From Corynebacterium glyciniphilum AJ 3170 (GTDB lineage: Bacteria > Actinomycetota > Actinomycetes > Mycobacteriales > Mycobacteriaceae): DNA of 64,000 nt. The stretch is from the NCBI RefSeq assembly GCF_000626675.1, contig NZ_CP006842.1:1426001-1490000 (forward strand). The letters are read 5' to 3'. The position numbers were made by a program, and so were the translations under genes. Below are positions 39,167-46,770 of this stretch, piece by piece. Each line of letters starts with the position of its first letter. Within the stretch, counting starts at the first letter, position 1. The notes under the pieces were generated by a model. That model had not been told where the DNA came from. It did no database searches and saw only the letters and a list, made by a program, of their open reading frames with translations.

Positions 39167-40477
39167 ATGGGATTGTTTGACCGTAATCCGGACAAGTCGG
39201 GAAGGCCACGCAGCGAGGACTCGGCCACGCCCACCGGAGGCGTAGACCACAGCGACGACGATCTGTTCGACGCCATCGACTCAGTGGACGGGATCGATGT
39301 CCCGGAGGCGACACGCCCTCTGTCTGTGCCAGGGGCGAACAATAGGACCCCGGACGGCCCAGTGCCGGACGGCGTCCGGGAGCAGGCTGCCCCGGAGACC
39401 CCGGAGACCCCGGAGACCCCGGAGGTCCCGGAGCCTACGGAGTCAACGGCAGTCACGGACGCGACGGAGCGCATGGACAGTGCGAATCCGTCCGATGCCG
39501 GGGAAGCGAAGCCGAAGCGGGACATCTACGCGATGTCGGGCAGGGCCCGGCCGCAGCGTATCGAACCGCGTTCTGCGGAGCCGGCGGGCACTCCGGAGCC
39601 GTCGGACGGTGACCGTACCGAGGTCTTCGGCGCCGCGGCGGCCGATCCAGCCTATGGCGTCCCCGATGACGAGGAACAGCATCAGACCCGCGCGTTCGGA
39701 AGTTCGGTAGGAGCGTCCGGCGTGACGGAGCCGGCCTACACTGACGGCTCGTCGACGTTCGACGGGGATCCGGGAGCAGGACAGTACGCCCCGGAGACCT
39801 CGGTATTCGCTGCAGGTGCAACAGGAGCTGGGGCTGCTGCAACGACCCAGGTGAGCGCCCGGCCGACGACTGACGACCGTACTGTCGTCTCTCCTGACGA
39901 TCCTGAGTCGGCAGACGCGACGGCAGGCTCGGCTACCCGGGGCGGGAACGTGGAGGCCGACCCGAGGAGAGGGACCCTCGATTTCGGCTTGTTCATCCTG
40001 CGTGTCGTGGTCGGGGCGCTGCTCGTGGTACGCGGGTTGCAGACACTCTTCGCCTTCGGTGGTGACCCGGGCATCAGCGCTTTCGAGCAGACGTTGGCGG
40101 CCTACAACTTCGCCGACATTCTGGCCGTCGGTATTCCGGTCGCGCAGATCGTGGCTGGAGGACTTCTGGTCTTCGGTCTCCTCACCCCGGTGGGAAGTGC
40201 TCTGACGGTGGTGGTCGCCGGGTTCCTCGCGTTGCACAACCTGTCGATCTGGGACTCGGGGTACTGGCCGTACACCCTCAGCCCCCAGGTGCAGTTCTGG
40301 GCCCTTCTCGGCCTCGCTGGTCTTGTCCTGACCTTCACCGGGCCGGGGCGGTACGCCGCGGACGCCTCCCGGGGCTGGGCCACCCGGCCGTTGGCCTCAG
40401 CCTGGGTGTTTGCCGTCATCGGTCTGGCGGGTGCAGCAGGGGCATGGCTGGCCGTCGGGGGTGGAAACCCGTTCTGA
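39167..40477 (+). CDS. DoxX-family membrane protein with long disordered N-terminus
   Basis: A 436-residue protein. Residues 1-270 are acidic, low in hydrophobics, and probably disordered. They contain [15 protein letters not shown] near residue 75. Residues 270-436 hold four membrane segments with the DoxX pattern (GLFILRVVVGALLVVRGLQ, then FADILAVGIPVAQIVAGGLL and GSALTVVVAGFLALHNLS). DoxX proteins act in redox or thiol stress complexes in other Actinobacteria. The long tail, exposed to the cytoplasm if the N-terminus is inside, is unusual. GGAAG precedes the ATG. Confidence 0.8.
   Translation: MGLFDRNPDKSGRPRSEDSATPTGGVDHSDDDLFDAIDSVDGIDVPEATRPLSVPGANNRTPDGPVPDGVREQAAPETPETPETPEVPEPTESTAVTDATERMDSANPSDAGEAKPKRDIYAMSGRARPQRIEPRSAEPAGTPEPSDGDRTEVFGAAAADPAYGVPDDEEQHQTRAFGSSVGASGVTEPAYTDGSSTFDGDPGAGQYAPETSVFAAGATGAGAAATTQVSARPTTDDRTVVSPDDPESADATAGSATRGGNVEADPRRGTLDFGLFILRVVVGALLVVRGLQTLFAFGGDPGISAFEQTLAAYNFADILAVGIPVAQIVAGGLLVFGLLTPVGSALTVVVAGFLALHNLSIWDSGYWPYTLSPQVQFWALLGLAGLVLTFTGPGRYAADASRGWATRPLASAWVFAVIGLAGAAGAWLAVGGGNPF
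39392..39436 (+). repeat. Nine-base tandem repeat encoding Pro-Glu-Thr
   Basis: CCGGAGACC occurs three times exactly (39392-39418), followed by two diverged units. It codes for the PET repeats in the DoxX protein and may vary in copy number between strains. Confidence 0.8.
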
Positions 40478-40514
40478 TCAGGGGAGGGGGGCGCCTGCGC
40501 TGCCGCCTGTCAGA

Positions 40515-41288
40515 TCACCCCAGGGCGAGACGGGCGGCCATGCCGATCATCAGCAGGCCGATCCCCAGGTTGATCCACCGCCATACCCGTGGGCGGGACA
40601 GCGGGCGACTCAGTAGGCGGGCTCCGTATCCCACTACGAGGAAGAACAGGGTTGATCCGAGAACCGCACCGGTGGTGAACATCCATTTTCCGGTGTCGTC
40701 GTATTGGTTGGCCATTGTTCCGAACACGACAATGCCGTCGACGTAAGCTGCGGGGTTGAGAAAGGTCACCGCCAGTGCGGTGGGCAGGGCCGCGAAGGCC
40801 TGTCGCCGGCGGGGGCGGAGGGGAGCGTCCGTGCGGCGGGGGATTGTACGGGTGATAGTCGCCACCTGGCCGACGCCTCCGTGCGGATAGTCGGCGGTGG
40901 GCGCAGGTAGGTCGGTGGACACGGCAGGGGCTGGTGAGCCGGATTCGGGGGTGTAATCCCGAGGGGTGCTGTCGATTCCGGTGGGGTGGCGGACGTCCCG
41001 CAGACAGGTGACAGCGAACCAGAGCAGGTAGGCGACGCCTCCCCACCGCAGGATCTCCAGGAGAACCGGAAGTTTATCGGTGACGACGCTGACTCCTGCG
41101 GTGCCCAGCGGCAGCAGGATCAAGTCACCGAGGATGAAGACAGAGACGACCAGTCCCACACCCCAACGCTTGACCCCCTGCTTCAGAAGAACCACGTTCT
41201 GCGGACCGACTGCCGCGATGACGGACAGCTGGAACACCAGGCCGGCAAGGCCGATGTGGAGGACCGGGAGGAAGTTTTCGTTCAGCAC
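40515..41288 (-). CDS. lysE: LysE-type basic amino acid exporter
   Basis: LysE exports lysine and arginine when they accumulate. The product has 257 residues and closely follows the C. glutamicum LysE pattern: VGPQNVVLLKQGVKRWG near residue 28, RWGGVAYLLWFAVT near residue 80, and FLNPAAYVDGIVVFG then RPLSRPRVWRWINLGIG. The hydrophilic loop (about 95-160) is long and differs from C. glutamicum. GTG 41288 lies seven bases after a TAGGCT -10 box (41296-41301, minus strand), so it is probably leaderless. It is divergent from lysG. Confidence 0.93.
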   Translation of the reverse strand: MLNENFLPVLHIGLAGLVFQLSVIAAVGPQNVVLLKQGVKRWGVGLVVSVFILGDLILLPLGTAGVSVVTDKLPVLLEILRWGGVAYLLWFAVTCLRDVRHPTGIDSTPRDYTPESGSPAPAVSTDLPAPTADYPHGGVGQVATITRTIPRRTDAPLRPRRRQAFAALPTALAVTFLNPAAYVDGIVVFGTMANQYDDTGKWMFTTGAVLGSTLFFLVVGYGARLLSRPLSRPRVWRWINLGIGLLMIGMAARLALG

Positions 41289-41295
41289 GAGGACG

Positions 41296-41351
41296 AGCCT
41301 AGGAAGCCCAGATTGTGAAGACAAGCAAGCTTAAGTTGATATGATTAAGAT
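41296..41351. promoter_or_regulatory. Divergent lysE/lysG promoter region
   Basis: The lysE -10 box is TAGGCT (41296-41301, minus strand) and the lysG -10 box is TAAGAT (41346-41351). Between them CTTAA and TTAAG form a dyad with a ten-base spacer (41330-41349), a possible LysG binding site. Confidence 0.5.
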
Positions 41352-41358
41352 ATGCTTC

Positions 41359-42243
41359 ATGATGCCACGTCACATGGATACCTTGCTGCTTGTCGTCGAT
41401 GAGGGGAGTTTCGAGGCCGCAGCGGCTCGCCTCGGTGTCAGCCCGTCCGCGGTGAGTCAGCGCATCAAGGCTCTCGAGGCGGATGTCGGCCGCGTCGTCG
41501 TACGACGGACATCGCCAGTGGGCGTCACGGATGCCGGCGAGGTGCTGATCCAGACTGCTCGACGGATGCGGTTGCTGGAGTCGGAGACAGACGACAGATT
41601 ACGTGGACGGCTAGGTGAGCGGCCGGTCAGTGTAGGAGTCAACGCGGATTCGCTGGGCACCTGGTTCCGTCCCGTGCTCACGCACGTTGCGGATGTGGGA
41701 GGTATTTCCCTGGAACTGAATCTGGAGGACGAACAACACTCCCTGGCGATGCTCCGTCGGGGAGACTGCATGGGGGTGGTCACCGCAGAAGCGGAGCCGG
41801 TCGCGGGATGTGTGGTCGAGGAACTCGGGAGTCTGCACTACTGGCCGGTCGGGGCCCCGGATCTGGCCGATGAGCTCCAGGCGGCCAGGAACGTCCACGG
41901 TGAGGACGCGTGGGCTTCGCTGCCCCTCCTGGTCATCGGGCCGCACGACCGGATGACCGACGGGGTGCTGGAGCCACGCGGTGTGACACCGCGGCCGGGC
42001 CGCAGGGTCTCCCGGATTCCGAGTTTCGAGGGGCTCAACGACGCGGTGGTCGCGGGCCTGGGGTGGACGCTGGTGCCGGTGGCGTCAGCACGGCCGTACG
42101 TGGAGGCGGGAACGATGGTACGTCTCGCAGAGGACGTCATCGAGGTCCCGTTGTACTGGCAGCACTGGCGCCTGGAATCGGACACCCTCGGTGTGCTCAC
42201 CGACGCGGTGCATGCGGCGGCGGCCCTGGGGCTCAGTTCCTGA
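41359..42243 (+). CDS. lysG: LysR-type activator of lysE
   Basis: LysG activates lysE when lysine, arginine or histidine is present. The product has 294 residues. The helix-turn-helix is SFEAAAARLGVSPSAVSQRIKALE near residues 17-40 (split as SFEAAAARLGV and SPSAVSQRIKALE). It matches C. glutamicum LysG in the effector domain (SVGVNADSLGTWFRPV, LYWQHWRLES). ATG 41359 is seven bases after TAAGAT, better than the ATG at 41341. Its 3' end overlaps the convergent permease gene by 11 bases. Confidence 0.9.
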   Translation: MMPRHMDTLLLVVDEGSFEAAAARLGVSPSAVSQRIKALEADVGRVVVRRTSPVGVTDAGEVLIQTARRMRLLESETDDRLRGRLGERPVSVGVNADSLGTWFRPVLTHVADVGGISLELNLEDEQHSLAMLRRGDCMGVVTAEAEPVAGCVVEELGSLHYWPVGAPDLADELQAARNVHGEDAWASLPLLVIGPHDRMTDGVLEPRGVTPRPGRRVSRIPSFEGLNDAVVAGLGWTLVPVASARPYVEAGTMVRLAEDVIEVPLYWQHWRLESDTLGVLTDAVHAAAALGLSS

Positions 42244-43015
42244 GTCTCCGGTAGGCCCGGGCGGACAATGGAAGAAAGATCGCCACCAGGGCCAGTGGCC
42301 ACAGAGCAGCGGCCAGTACCGCGTGGTCTGCGAGTGCGCCCCCGGTGAACCCGGTGGGGTTGCCGAAGAGTTCGCGGGCGGCGGTGGCCGTGGCGGACAC
42401 CGGGTTCCAGGTGGCGAGGGGTTCCAACCATGTAGGCATGTATTCCGGAGAGACGAAGGCGGTGGACAGGAATCCTACGGGCCAGACCAGCACCTGGACC
42501 ATGGTCGCGGCGCCGTCGTTCCTGCCGAGAGTGAGTCCCAGGTAGATTCCGATCCACAGCACGGCGAACCGGAACCAGAGCAGCAGCGCGACGGCGAGGA
42601 TGGCCTCGGGGGCGCTTCCGGTGACTTGCCAGCCCAACAGGAGTCCGCCGGCGACCAGGACGATGAGCTCCACTGACGAGGTGATCATGTCGGCTCCGAC
42701 GCGGCCGAAGGCCACCGAGGCGTCGCCTATCGGAAGGGACCGGAAGCGGTCGGTGATGCCTTTCTTCGCGTCATTGGCCATCGCGGTGGTTGTCGCCTCG
42801 ACACCGAACATCATCGACAGCGCCATCATGCCGGGCAGGAGGAAGTGGATGTAGTCTCCGCCGCCGGGCAGACTGATCGACCCACCGAAGAGCAGGGAGA
42901 ACATCAGCAGGAGCATGACGGTGAACATGATGGTGAACACCGGTGTGAGGGGTTGGCGGCGCCAGTGGAGGAGCTCCCTGGTTGTGAGCGTCAGCCCGCT
43001 GGTGATGCTGTTCAT
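42233..43015 (-). CDS. ABC-2 type permease, DrrB-like
   Basis: A 260-residue permease with six hydrophobic segments. Family features are LTTRELLHWRRQPLTPVFTIM at the N-terminus and GDASVAFGRVGADMITSSVELIVLVAGG (shortened to GRVGADMITSSVEL). It starts four bases inside the end of the ATPase gene (ATGA), so the two are co-translated. The DrrAB family exports drugs and sometimes lipids. The ends of this gene and lysG overlap. Confidence 0.86.
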   Translation of the reverse strand: MNSITSGLTLTTRELLHWRRQPLTPVFTIMFTVMLLLMFSLLFGGSISLPGGGDYIHFLLPGMMALSMMFGVEATTTAMANDAKKGITDRFRSLPIGDASVAFGRVGADMITSSVELIVLVAGGLLLGWQVTGSAPEAILAVALLLWFRFAVLWIGIYLGLTLGRNDGAATMVQVLVWPVGFLSTAFVSPEYMPTWLEPLATWNPVSATATAARELFGNPTGFTGGALADHAVLAAALWPLALVAIFLPLSARAYRRLRN

Positions 43016-43977
43016 CGGTTCTCCTCGGTAGACGGTGATGATTCTGTGACGGAGAGGAAGACTTCGTCGAGGGTGGGACGGCGCAGCGCGATGTCGGCCG
43101 GCGTCAGGTTTGCGGCGTCGAGCCGGCGGATGATGTCGACCATGTCTGCGGTGCCGTGTGGTGCGGGCAGGCTGACGAGGAGTCCCTCGGGGCCCGGTGT
43201 AAGTGACAGCTCTGCCGGTGCCAGCGCACTCGCCACATCGACGCTGGACACCAGACGGCTGAACGAGAGGTCGACACGGTCACCGCCACGGTTCCTCTTG
43301 AGCTCGTCGGGCGTGCCGTCTGCGATGATCCGACCTGCCCTCATGATCGAGATGCGGTCGGCGAGTCGGTCGGCCTCCTCCAGGTACTGGGTGGTCAGCA
43401 GGACGGTGGTGCCGGCGTCGGCGGCCCGGAGAACGGCATCCCAGACGTCGATGCGGCCCCGTGGGTCAAGTCCGGTGGTGGGTTCGTCGAGGAAGAGGAC
43501 GTCGGGATGGCGGATGAGGGAGACCGCGATGTCGAGACGTCGGCGCATTCCTCCGGAGTAACCCGACACCGGCCGACGGGCCGCGTCCGTCAGGGAGAAC
43601 TGCTCCAGGAGTTCGTCGGCACGGCGGCGGGCAGCGGGCCGGCGGAGCCCCAGGAGCCGAGCAAACAGCATGAGGTTCTGGTGTCCACCGAGAACCTCAT
43701 CCACTGCCGCGTACTGGCCGACCAACCCGATACGGGCGCGTACGGCGTTGCCCTCGCTCACATCGGTCCCGGCGATGCTGGCAGTCCCCTGGTCGAGGGA
43801 GGTCAGTGTGGTGAGCACCTCGACGGCGGTGGTCTTGCCGGCTCCGTTCGGTCCGAGCAGTCCATGGATGCTGCCGGTGGGAACGGTGAGGCTGAAGTTG
43901 TCGAGTGCGCGGCGTGCCCCGTAGGTCTTGACCAGGGAATCGGTGTAGATGGCGGGAGGAGGATCGGAACTCATCAT
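43012..43977 (-). CDS. ABC exporter ATPase, DrrA-like
   Basis: A 321-residue ATPase of daunorubicin-resistance type. Walker A is GPNGAGKTT, signature YSGGMRRRLDIAVSL, and Walker [14 protein letters not shown]-terminal accessory domain (about 230-310) follows, as in DrrA. AGGAG lies before the start; adjacent ATGs at 43977 and 43974 are equivalent. The TACACT -10 box is at 43989-43994 (minus strand). The divergent TetR gene at 44046 probably controls it. Confidence 0.88.
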   Translation of the reverse strand: MMSSDPPPAIYTDSLVKTYGARRALDNFSLTVPTGSIHGLLGPNGAGKTTAVEVLTTLTSLDQGTASIAGTDVSEGNAVRARIGLVGQYAAVDEVLGGHQNLMLFARLLGLRRPAARRRADELLEQFSLTDAARRPVSGYSGGMRRRLDIAVSLIRHPDVLFLDEPTTGLDPRGRIDVWDAVLRAADAGTTVLLTTQYLEEADRLADRISIMRAGRIIADGTPDELKRNRGGDRVDLSFSRLVSSVDVASALAPAELSLTPGPEGLLVSLPAPHGTADMVDIIRRLDAANLTPADIALRRPTLDEVFLSVTESSPSTEENR

Positions 43978-43988
43978 AAACTCCTAAC

Positions 43989-44039
43989 AGTGTACGGAAT
44001 TGCCGAGGGAGGTTCAACGTACGCCGTTCGGAGTAGGCT
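43989..44039. promoter_or_regulatory. Divergent promoter region of drrAB and tetR
   Basis: The drr -10 box is TACACT (43989-43994, minus strand) and the tetR -10 box is TAGGCT (44034-44039). A short dyad AACGTACGCCGTT at 44016-44028 lies between and may be the regulator's operator. Confidence 0.4.
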
Positions 44040-44045
44040 GTCAAC

Positions 44046-44906
44046 ATGACATCCGACGCCAGCCACGCGACCCCGCAATCCTCGCCGGCAACGTCCGCTG
44101 GAGACGAGGTCCGGGAGCCCGACCGAATGCTGCGACTGGTGTGGCGGCACCAGGTAGGTGAAGAGGCCGGAGCGCGCGGACCCCGGAAGAAGTGGTCCGT
44201 CGACCAGGTCGTGGACACTGCCATCGAAGATGCCGACGCGGCCGGAATCGAGGGGCTCTCCATGCGCAAGATCGCCGAGAAACTCCACACCTCCGCCGCG
44301 AGTCTGTACACCTATATCCCGGGCCGCGACGAGCTTCTCGGGCTGATGATCGACCAGGTGATGGGACGCGTCGATCTCGTGCCTTTCGGCGGGGCAGCAG
44401 CGGACCCGGAGGCCGTCGGTGATCGGCTGCGGGAGATCTCACGGATCGCCTGGGAGGAGATTCACCAGCACCCGTGGTTGCTCGCCGCCCAACGGCACCG
44501 GCCCCTGATCGGGCCGAACATCTCCCGGCGTTATGAATGGCAGCTCTCGGCCCTGGACGGGTGCGGACTTGATGACGTCTCCATGGACCACACCATCGCA
44601 CTGGTCGAGTCCCATGCCATCGCCAGCGCCTCGGCCAGTGTCAATGCGCGCGAACTCGCCCGAACGTCCGGGCATAGCGACGCGGAATGGTGGAAGGTCA
44701 ACGAACCTGTCCTCGCCCAGGTCATGCAGGACGACGAGTTTCCCGTGTCTGGGCGTGTGGGCACCGCAGTGGGGGAAAAGTACCAGGCCATCACCGATCC
44801 GGTCGCGGTCTACGAGTATGGGCTCGAGGTGATCCTCGACGGGGTCCGGACGCGACTCACTGACGTCGCCGACGTCGCCGACGTCGGTGGCACCGATGGT
44901 GGTTAA
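44046..44906 (+). CDS. TetR-family regulator with TetR_C_1-type domain
   Basis: A 286-residue regulator. The helix-turn-helix is LSMRKIAEKLHTSAASLYTYI near residues 71-91 (quoted as LSMRKIAEKLHTS and AASLYTYI). The C-terminal domain with WEEIHQHPWLLAAQRHRPL resembles the tetracycline-repressor class. The end has a short DVADVADVGG repeat from a nine-base repeat. It is leaderless with a TAGGCT box six bases upstream, and divergent from the drug-type ABC exporter, which it likely represses until a substrate binds. Confidence 0.87.
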   Translation: MTSDASHATPQSSPATSAGDEVREPDRMLRLVWRHQVGEEAGARGPRKKWSVDQVVDTAIEDADAAGIEGLSMRKIAEKLHTSAASLYTYIPGRDELLGLMIDQVMGRVDLVPFGGAAADPEAVGDRLREISRIAWEEIHQHPWLLAAQRHRPLIGPNISRRYEWQLSALDGCGLDDVSMDHTIALVESHAIASASASVNARELARTSGHSDAEWWKVNEPVLAQVMQDDEFPVSGRVGTAVGEKYQAITDPVAVYEYGLEVILDGVRTRLTDVADVADVGGTDGG

Positions 44907-45050
44907 CTTCTGGAGGGGCTGGTCCCGGGGTGCGATCCACTCGTCGGGGTGGGCAGGCGGCACAGCTGTGTGAGGGGAAACCTGCGTGAGGTCATGCCGT
45001 GCGTGCCGCCGACCATGCGGTTTTTTTCGGTGAACACTTTCCTGCAATGA

Positions 45051-45064
45051 TTGAACGCGTTCAA
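45051..45064. promoter_or_regulatory. Perfect 14-base palindrome, LacI/GalR-type operator
   Basis: TTGAACGCGTTCAA is a perfect palindrome with a central CG, the form bound by LacI/GalR-family regulators. It lies about 140 bases before tctC. No LacI-family gene is present in the window. Confidence 0.45.
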
Positions 45065-45204
45065 GGCTCGGCCTTCCGTGACCCCGTCGGTCTACCGTCC
45101 CCGAGACGGTGTGTACCGCGCTGGTCTCCGGCAGCGTCCGGTGTCACAGTCACTCGAGCCACGCGTCCCGGTTACTTCCCTCCGGGGCCCGTCAAGGAGC
45201 TCCA

Positions 45205-46236
45205 ATGAGCCAACCCAAGGCCACAGATCCCCCCGACCACGCGAGGTCCCGGTTCCGCACCGTCGGCACCGCAGTCTTCGCCGTCGTCGCCGTCGTAGTC
45301 ATCGGGACCGCATCCTTCTTCTCGATCCGGTCGGCCTCGGGCGGCACGGATGTACGGAGCAATCTCTCACTTATCGCACCAGCGGCTGCCGGCGGCGGCT
45401 GGGACACGTTCCAGCGCGAGCTGCAGCAGACCCTGAGAACCAACGGGATCGTCAACAATGTCCAGGTTGTCAACGTTCCTGGCGCGGGCGGCACGATCGG
45501 CGTGGGTGTTCTCGCCCAGCAGCCGGAGGCCAACAACCTCATGGTCGGCGGATCCGGCCACATCACGGCGCAGGTCCAGTTCGGCACCCCGTCCAGGATC
45601 CAGGACGTCACCCCGGTGGCCAAGGTCCTCGAGGAATACGACATCATCGCAGTCCCCGCCGATTCCCCTCTCGAGTCGATGGATGACGTCAGCGACGCGT
45701 GGACGCAGAACCCGCGTTCGCTGGCATGGACCGGGGGCGGCTCCTTCGACCAACTCGTCATGACGGATATCGCCCTGGAACTTGGTGTCCCCGCGTCGGA
45801 GACCACGTACATCCCGTCGGACGGCGGCGGCGAGGCCATTCAGGCGCTGCTCAACGGGACGGCCGACGTGACGGCTGGCGGCTTCGCGGATATCTACCCC
45901 CAAGTCGAGTCCGGACGGTTGCGGGTCCTGGGCGTCGTGGCTGAGGACCGCCTCTCCGGAAGCCCGGAGATCGAAGCGATCCCCACGCTGGCCGAACAGG
46001 GCATCGACGTGACTATCACCAACTGGAGGGCACTTTTCGCCCCTCCCTCCGCCACACGCGAGGACATCGAGGAACTTCAGGACCTCATTGCCGAAGCTGT
46101 GGAGACCCCGGAGTGGCGTGCCACCGTAGAACGCAACTACTGGCGCGAGGCGCCAATGCACGGCGAGGAGCTCGATCAGTACATCCAGGACGAGACGGAC
46201 AGGATCACCACCCTGTTCGAGGAGATGGGACAATGA
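45205..46236 (+). CDS. tctC: Tripartite tricarboxylate transporter, substrate-binding protein
   Basis: The extracytoplasmic binding protein of a TctCBA system. It has 343 residues. A membrane anchor or signal segment lies at about residues 20-42 (TAVFAVVAVVVIGTASFF). No lipobox cysteine is seen, so it may stay anchored by that helix. Family features are LIAPAAAGGGWDTFQREL, NVPGAGGTIGVGVLAQ and GGFADIYPQVESGRLRVLGV. ATG 45205 follows AAGGAG. Its stop overlaps the tctB start. The expected ligand is citrate or another tricarboxylate. Confidence 0.9.
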   Translation: MSQPKATDPPDHARSRFRTVGTAVFAVVAVVVIGTASFFSIRSASGGTDVRSNLSLIAPAAAGGGWDTFQRELQQTLRTNGIVNNVQVVNVPGAGGTIGVGVLAQQPEANNLMVGGSGHITAQVQFGTPSRIQDVTPVAKVLEEYDIIAVPADSPLESMDDVSDAWTQNPRSLAWTGGGSFDQLVMTDIALELGVPASETTYIPSDGGGEAIQALLNGTADVTAGGFADIYPQVESGRLRVLGVVAEDRLSGSPEIEAIPTLAEQGIDVTITNWRALFAPPSATREDIEELQDLIAEAVETPEWRATVERNYWREAPMHGEELDQYIQDETDRITTLFEEMGQ

Positions 46237-46769
46237 CCACAACAAGCGACATCGCGGAACCTCGGACCACCTCGCCGGTCGGTGCGGGCACGGTCTGGGC
46301 CGGCCGGTCCGGGCTGATCATGCCCGTCGTAATCGCCGGGTTCAGCCTTTTCCTCGTCATCGGTTCGATCGCCATGGACGGCCCCGACGCGGATTTTCCC
46401 GGACCGGGATTCTTCCCGACTTTGATCGGAGTCATCGGCCTCATTCTCGCCACGGTGATTGCCGTGGGCATTATTCGCCGCCCGGAGCACGTGGAGGGTG
46501 CGGACGAACAGACGACGCGGTTCCATTCGGACTTCGGGGCCCTCGGGTGGACGGTCCTGGGGTTCCTCGCCTTCGCGGTTTTGCTGCCGTGGCTCGGCTG
46601 GATCCTCGCCTCCGGACTGCTGTTCTGGTGTGTGGCCCGGGGATTCGGTTCGCGCCGTCCCGTGTTCGATATTCTGGTGTCGGTGTTCATGGGCTCTGTG
46701 GCCTACCTCGCTTTCGACGTGGCACTCGGCCTCAGTCTTCCTTCCGGCATCATCGGCGGGGGGTTCTGA
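46233..46769 (+). CDS. tctB: Tripartite tricarboxylate transporter small membrane subunit
   Basis: A 178-residue protein with four hydrophobic segments typical of TctB. The start ATG overlaps the tctC stop (ATGA), so coupling is likely. Landmarks include DADFPGPGFFPTLIGVIGL and LLPWLGWILASGLLFWCVARG. It helps form the membrane complex with TctA. Confidence 0.88.
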   Translation: MTTTSDIAEPRTTSPVGAGTVWAGRSGLIMPVVIAGFSLFLVIGSIAMDGPDADFPGPGFFPTLIGVIGLILATVIAVGIIRRPEHVEGADEQTTRFHSDFGALGWTVLGFLAFAVLLPWLGWILASGLLFWCVARGFGSRRPVFDILVSVFMGSVAYLAFDVALGLSLPSGIIGGGF

Positions 46770-46770
46770 C

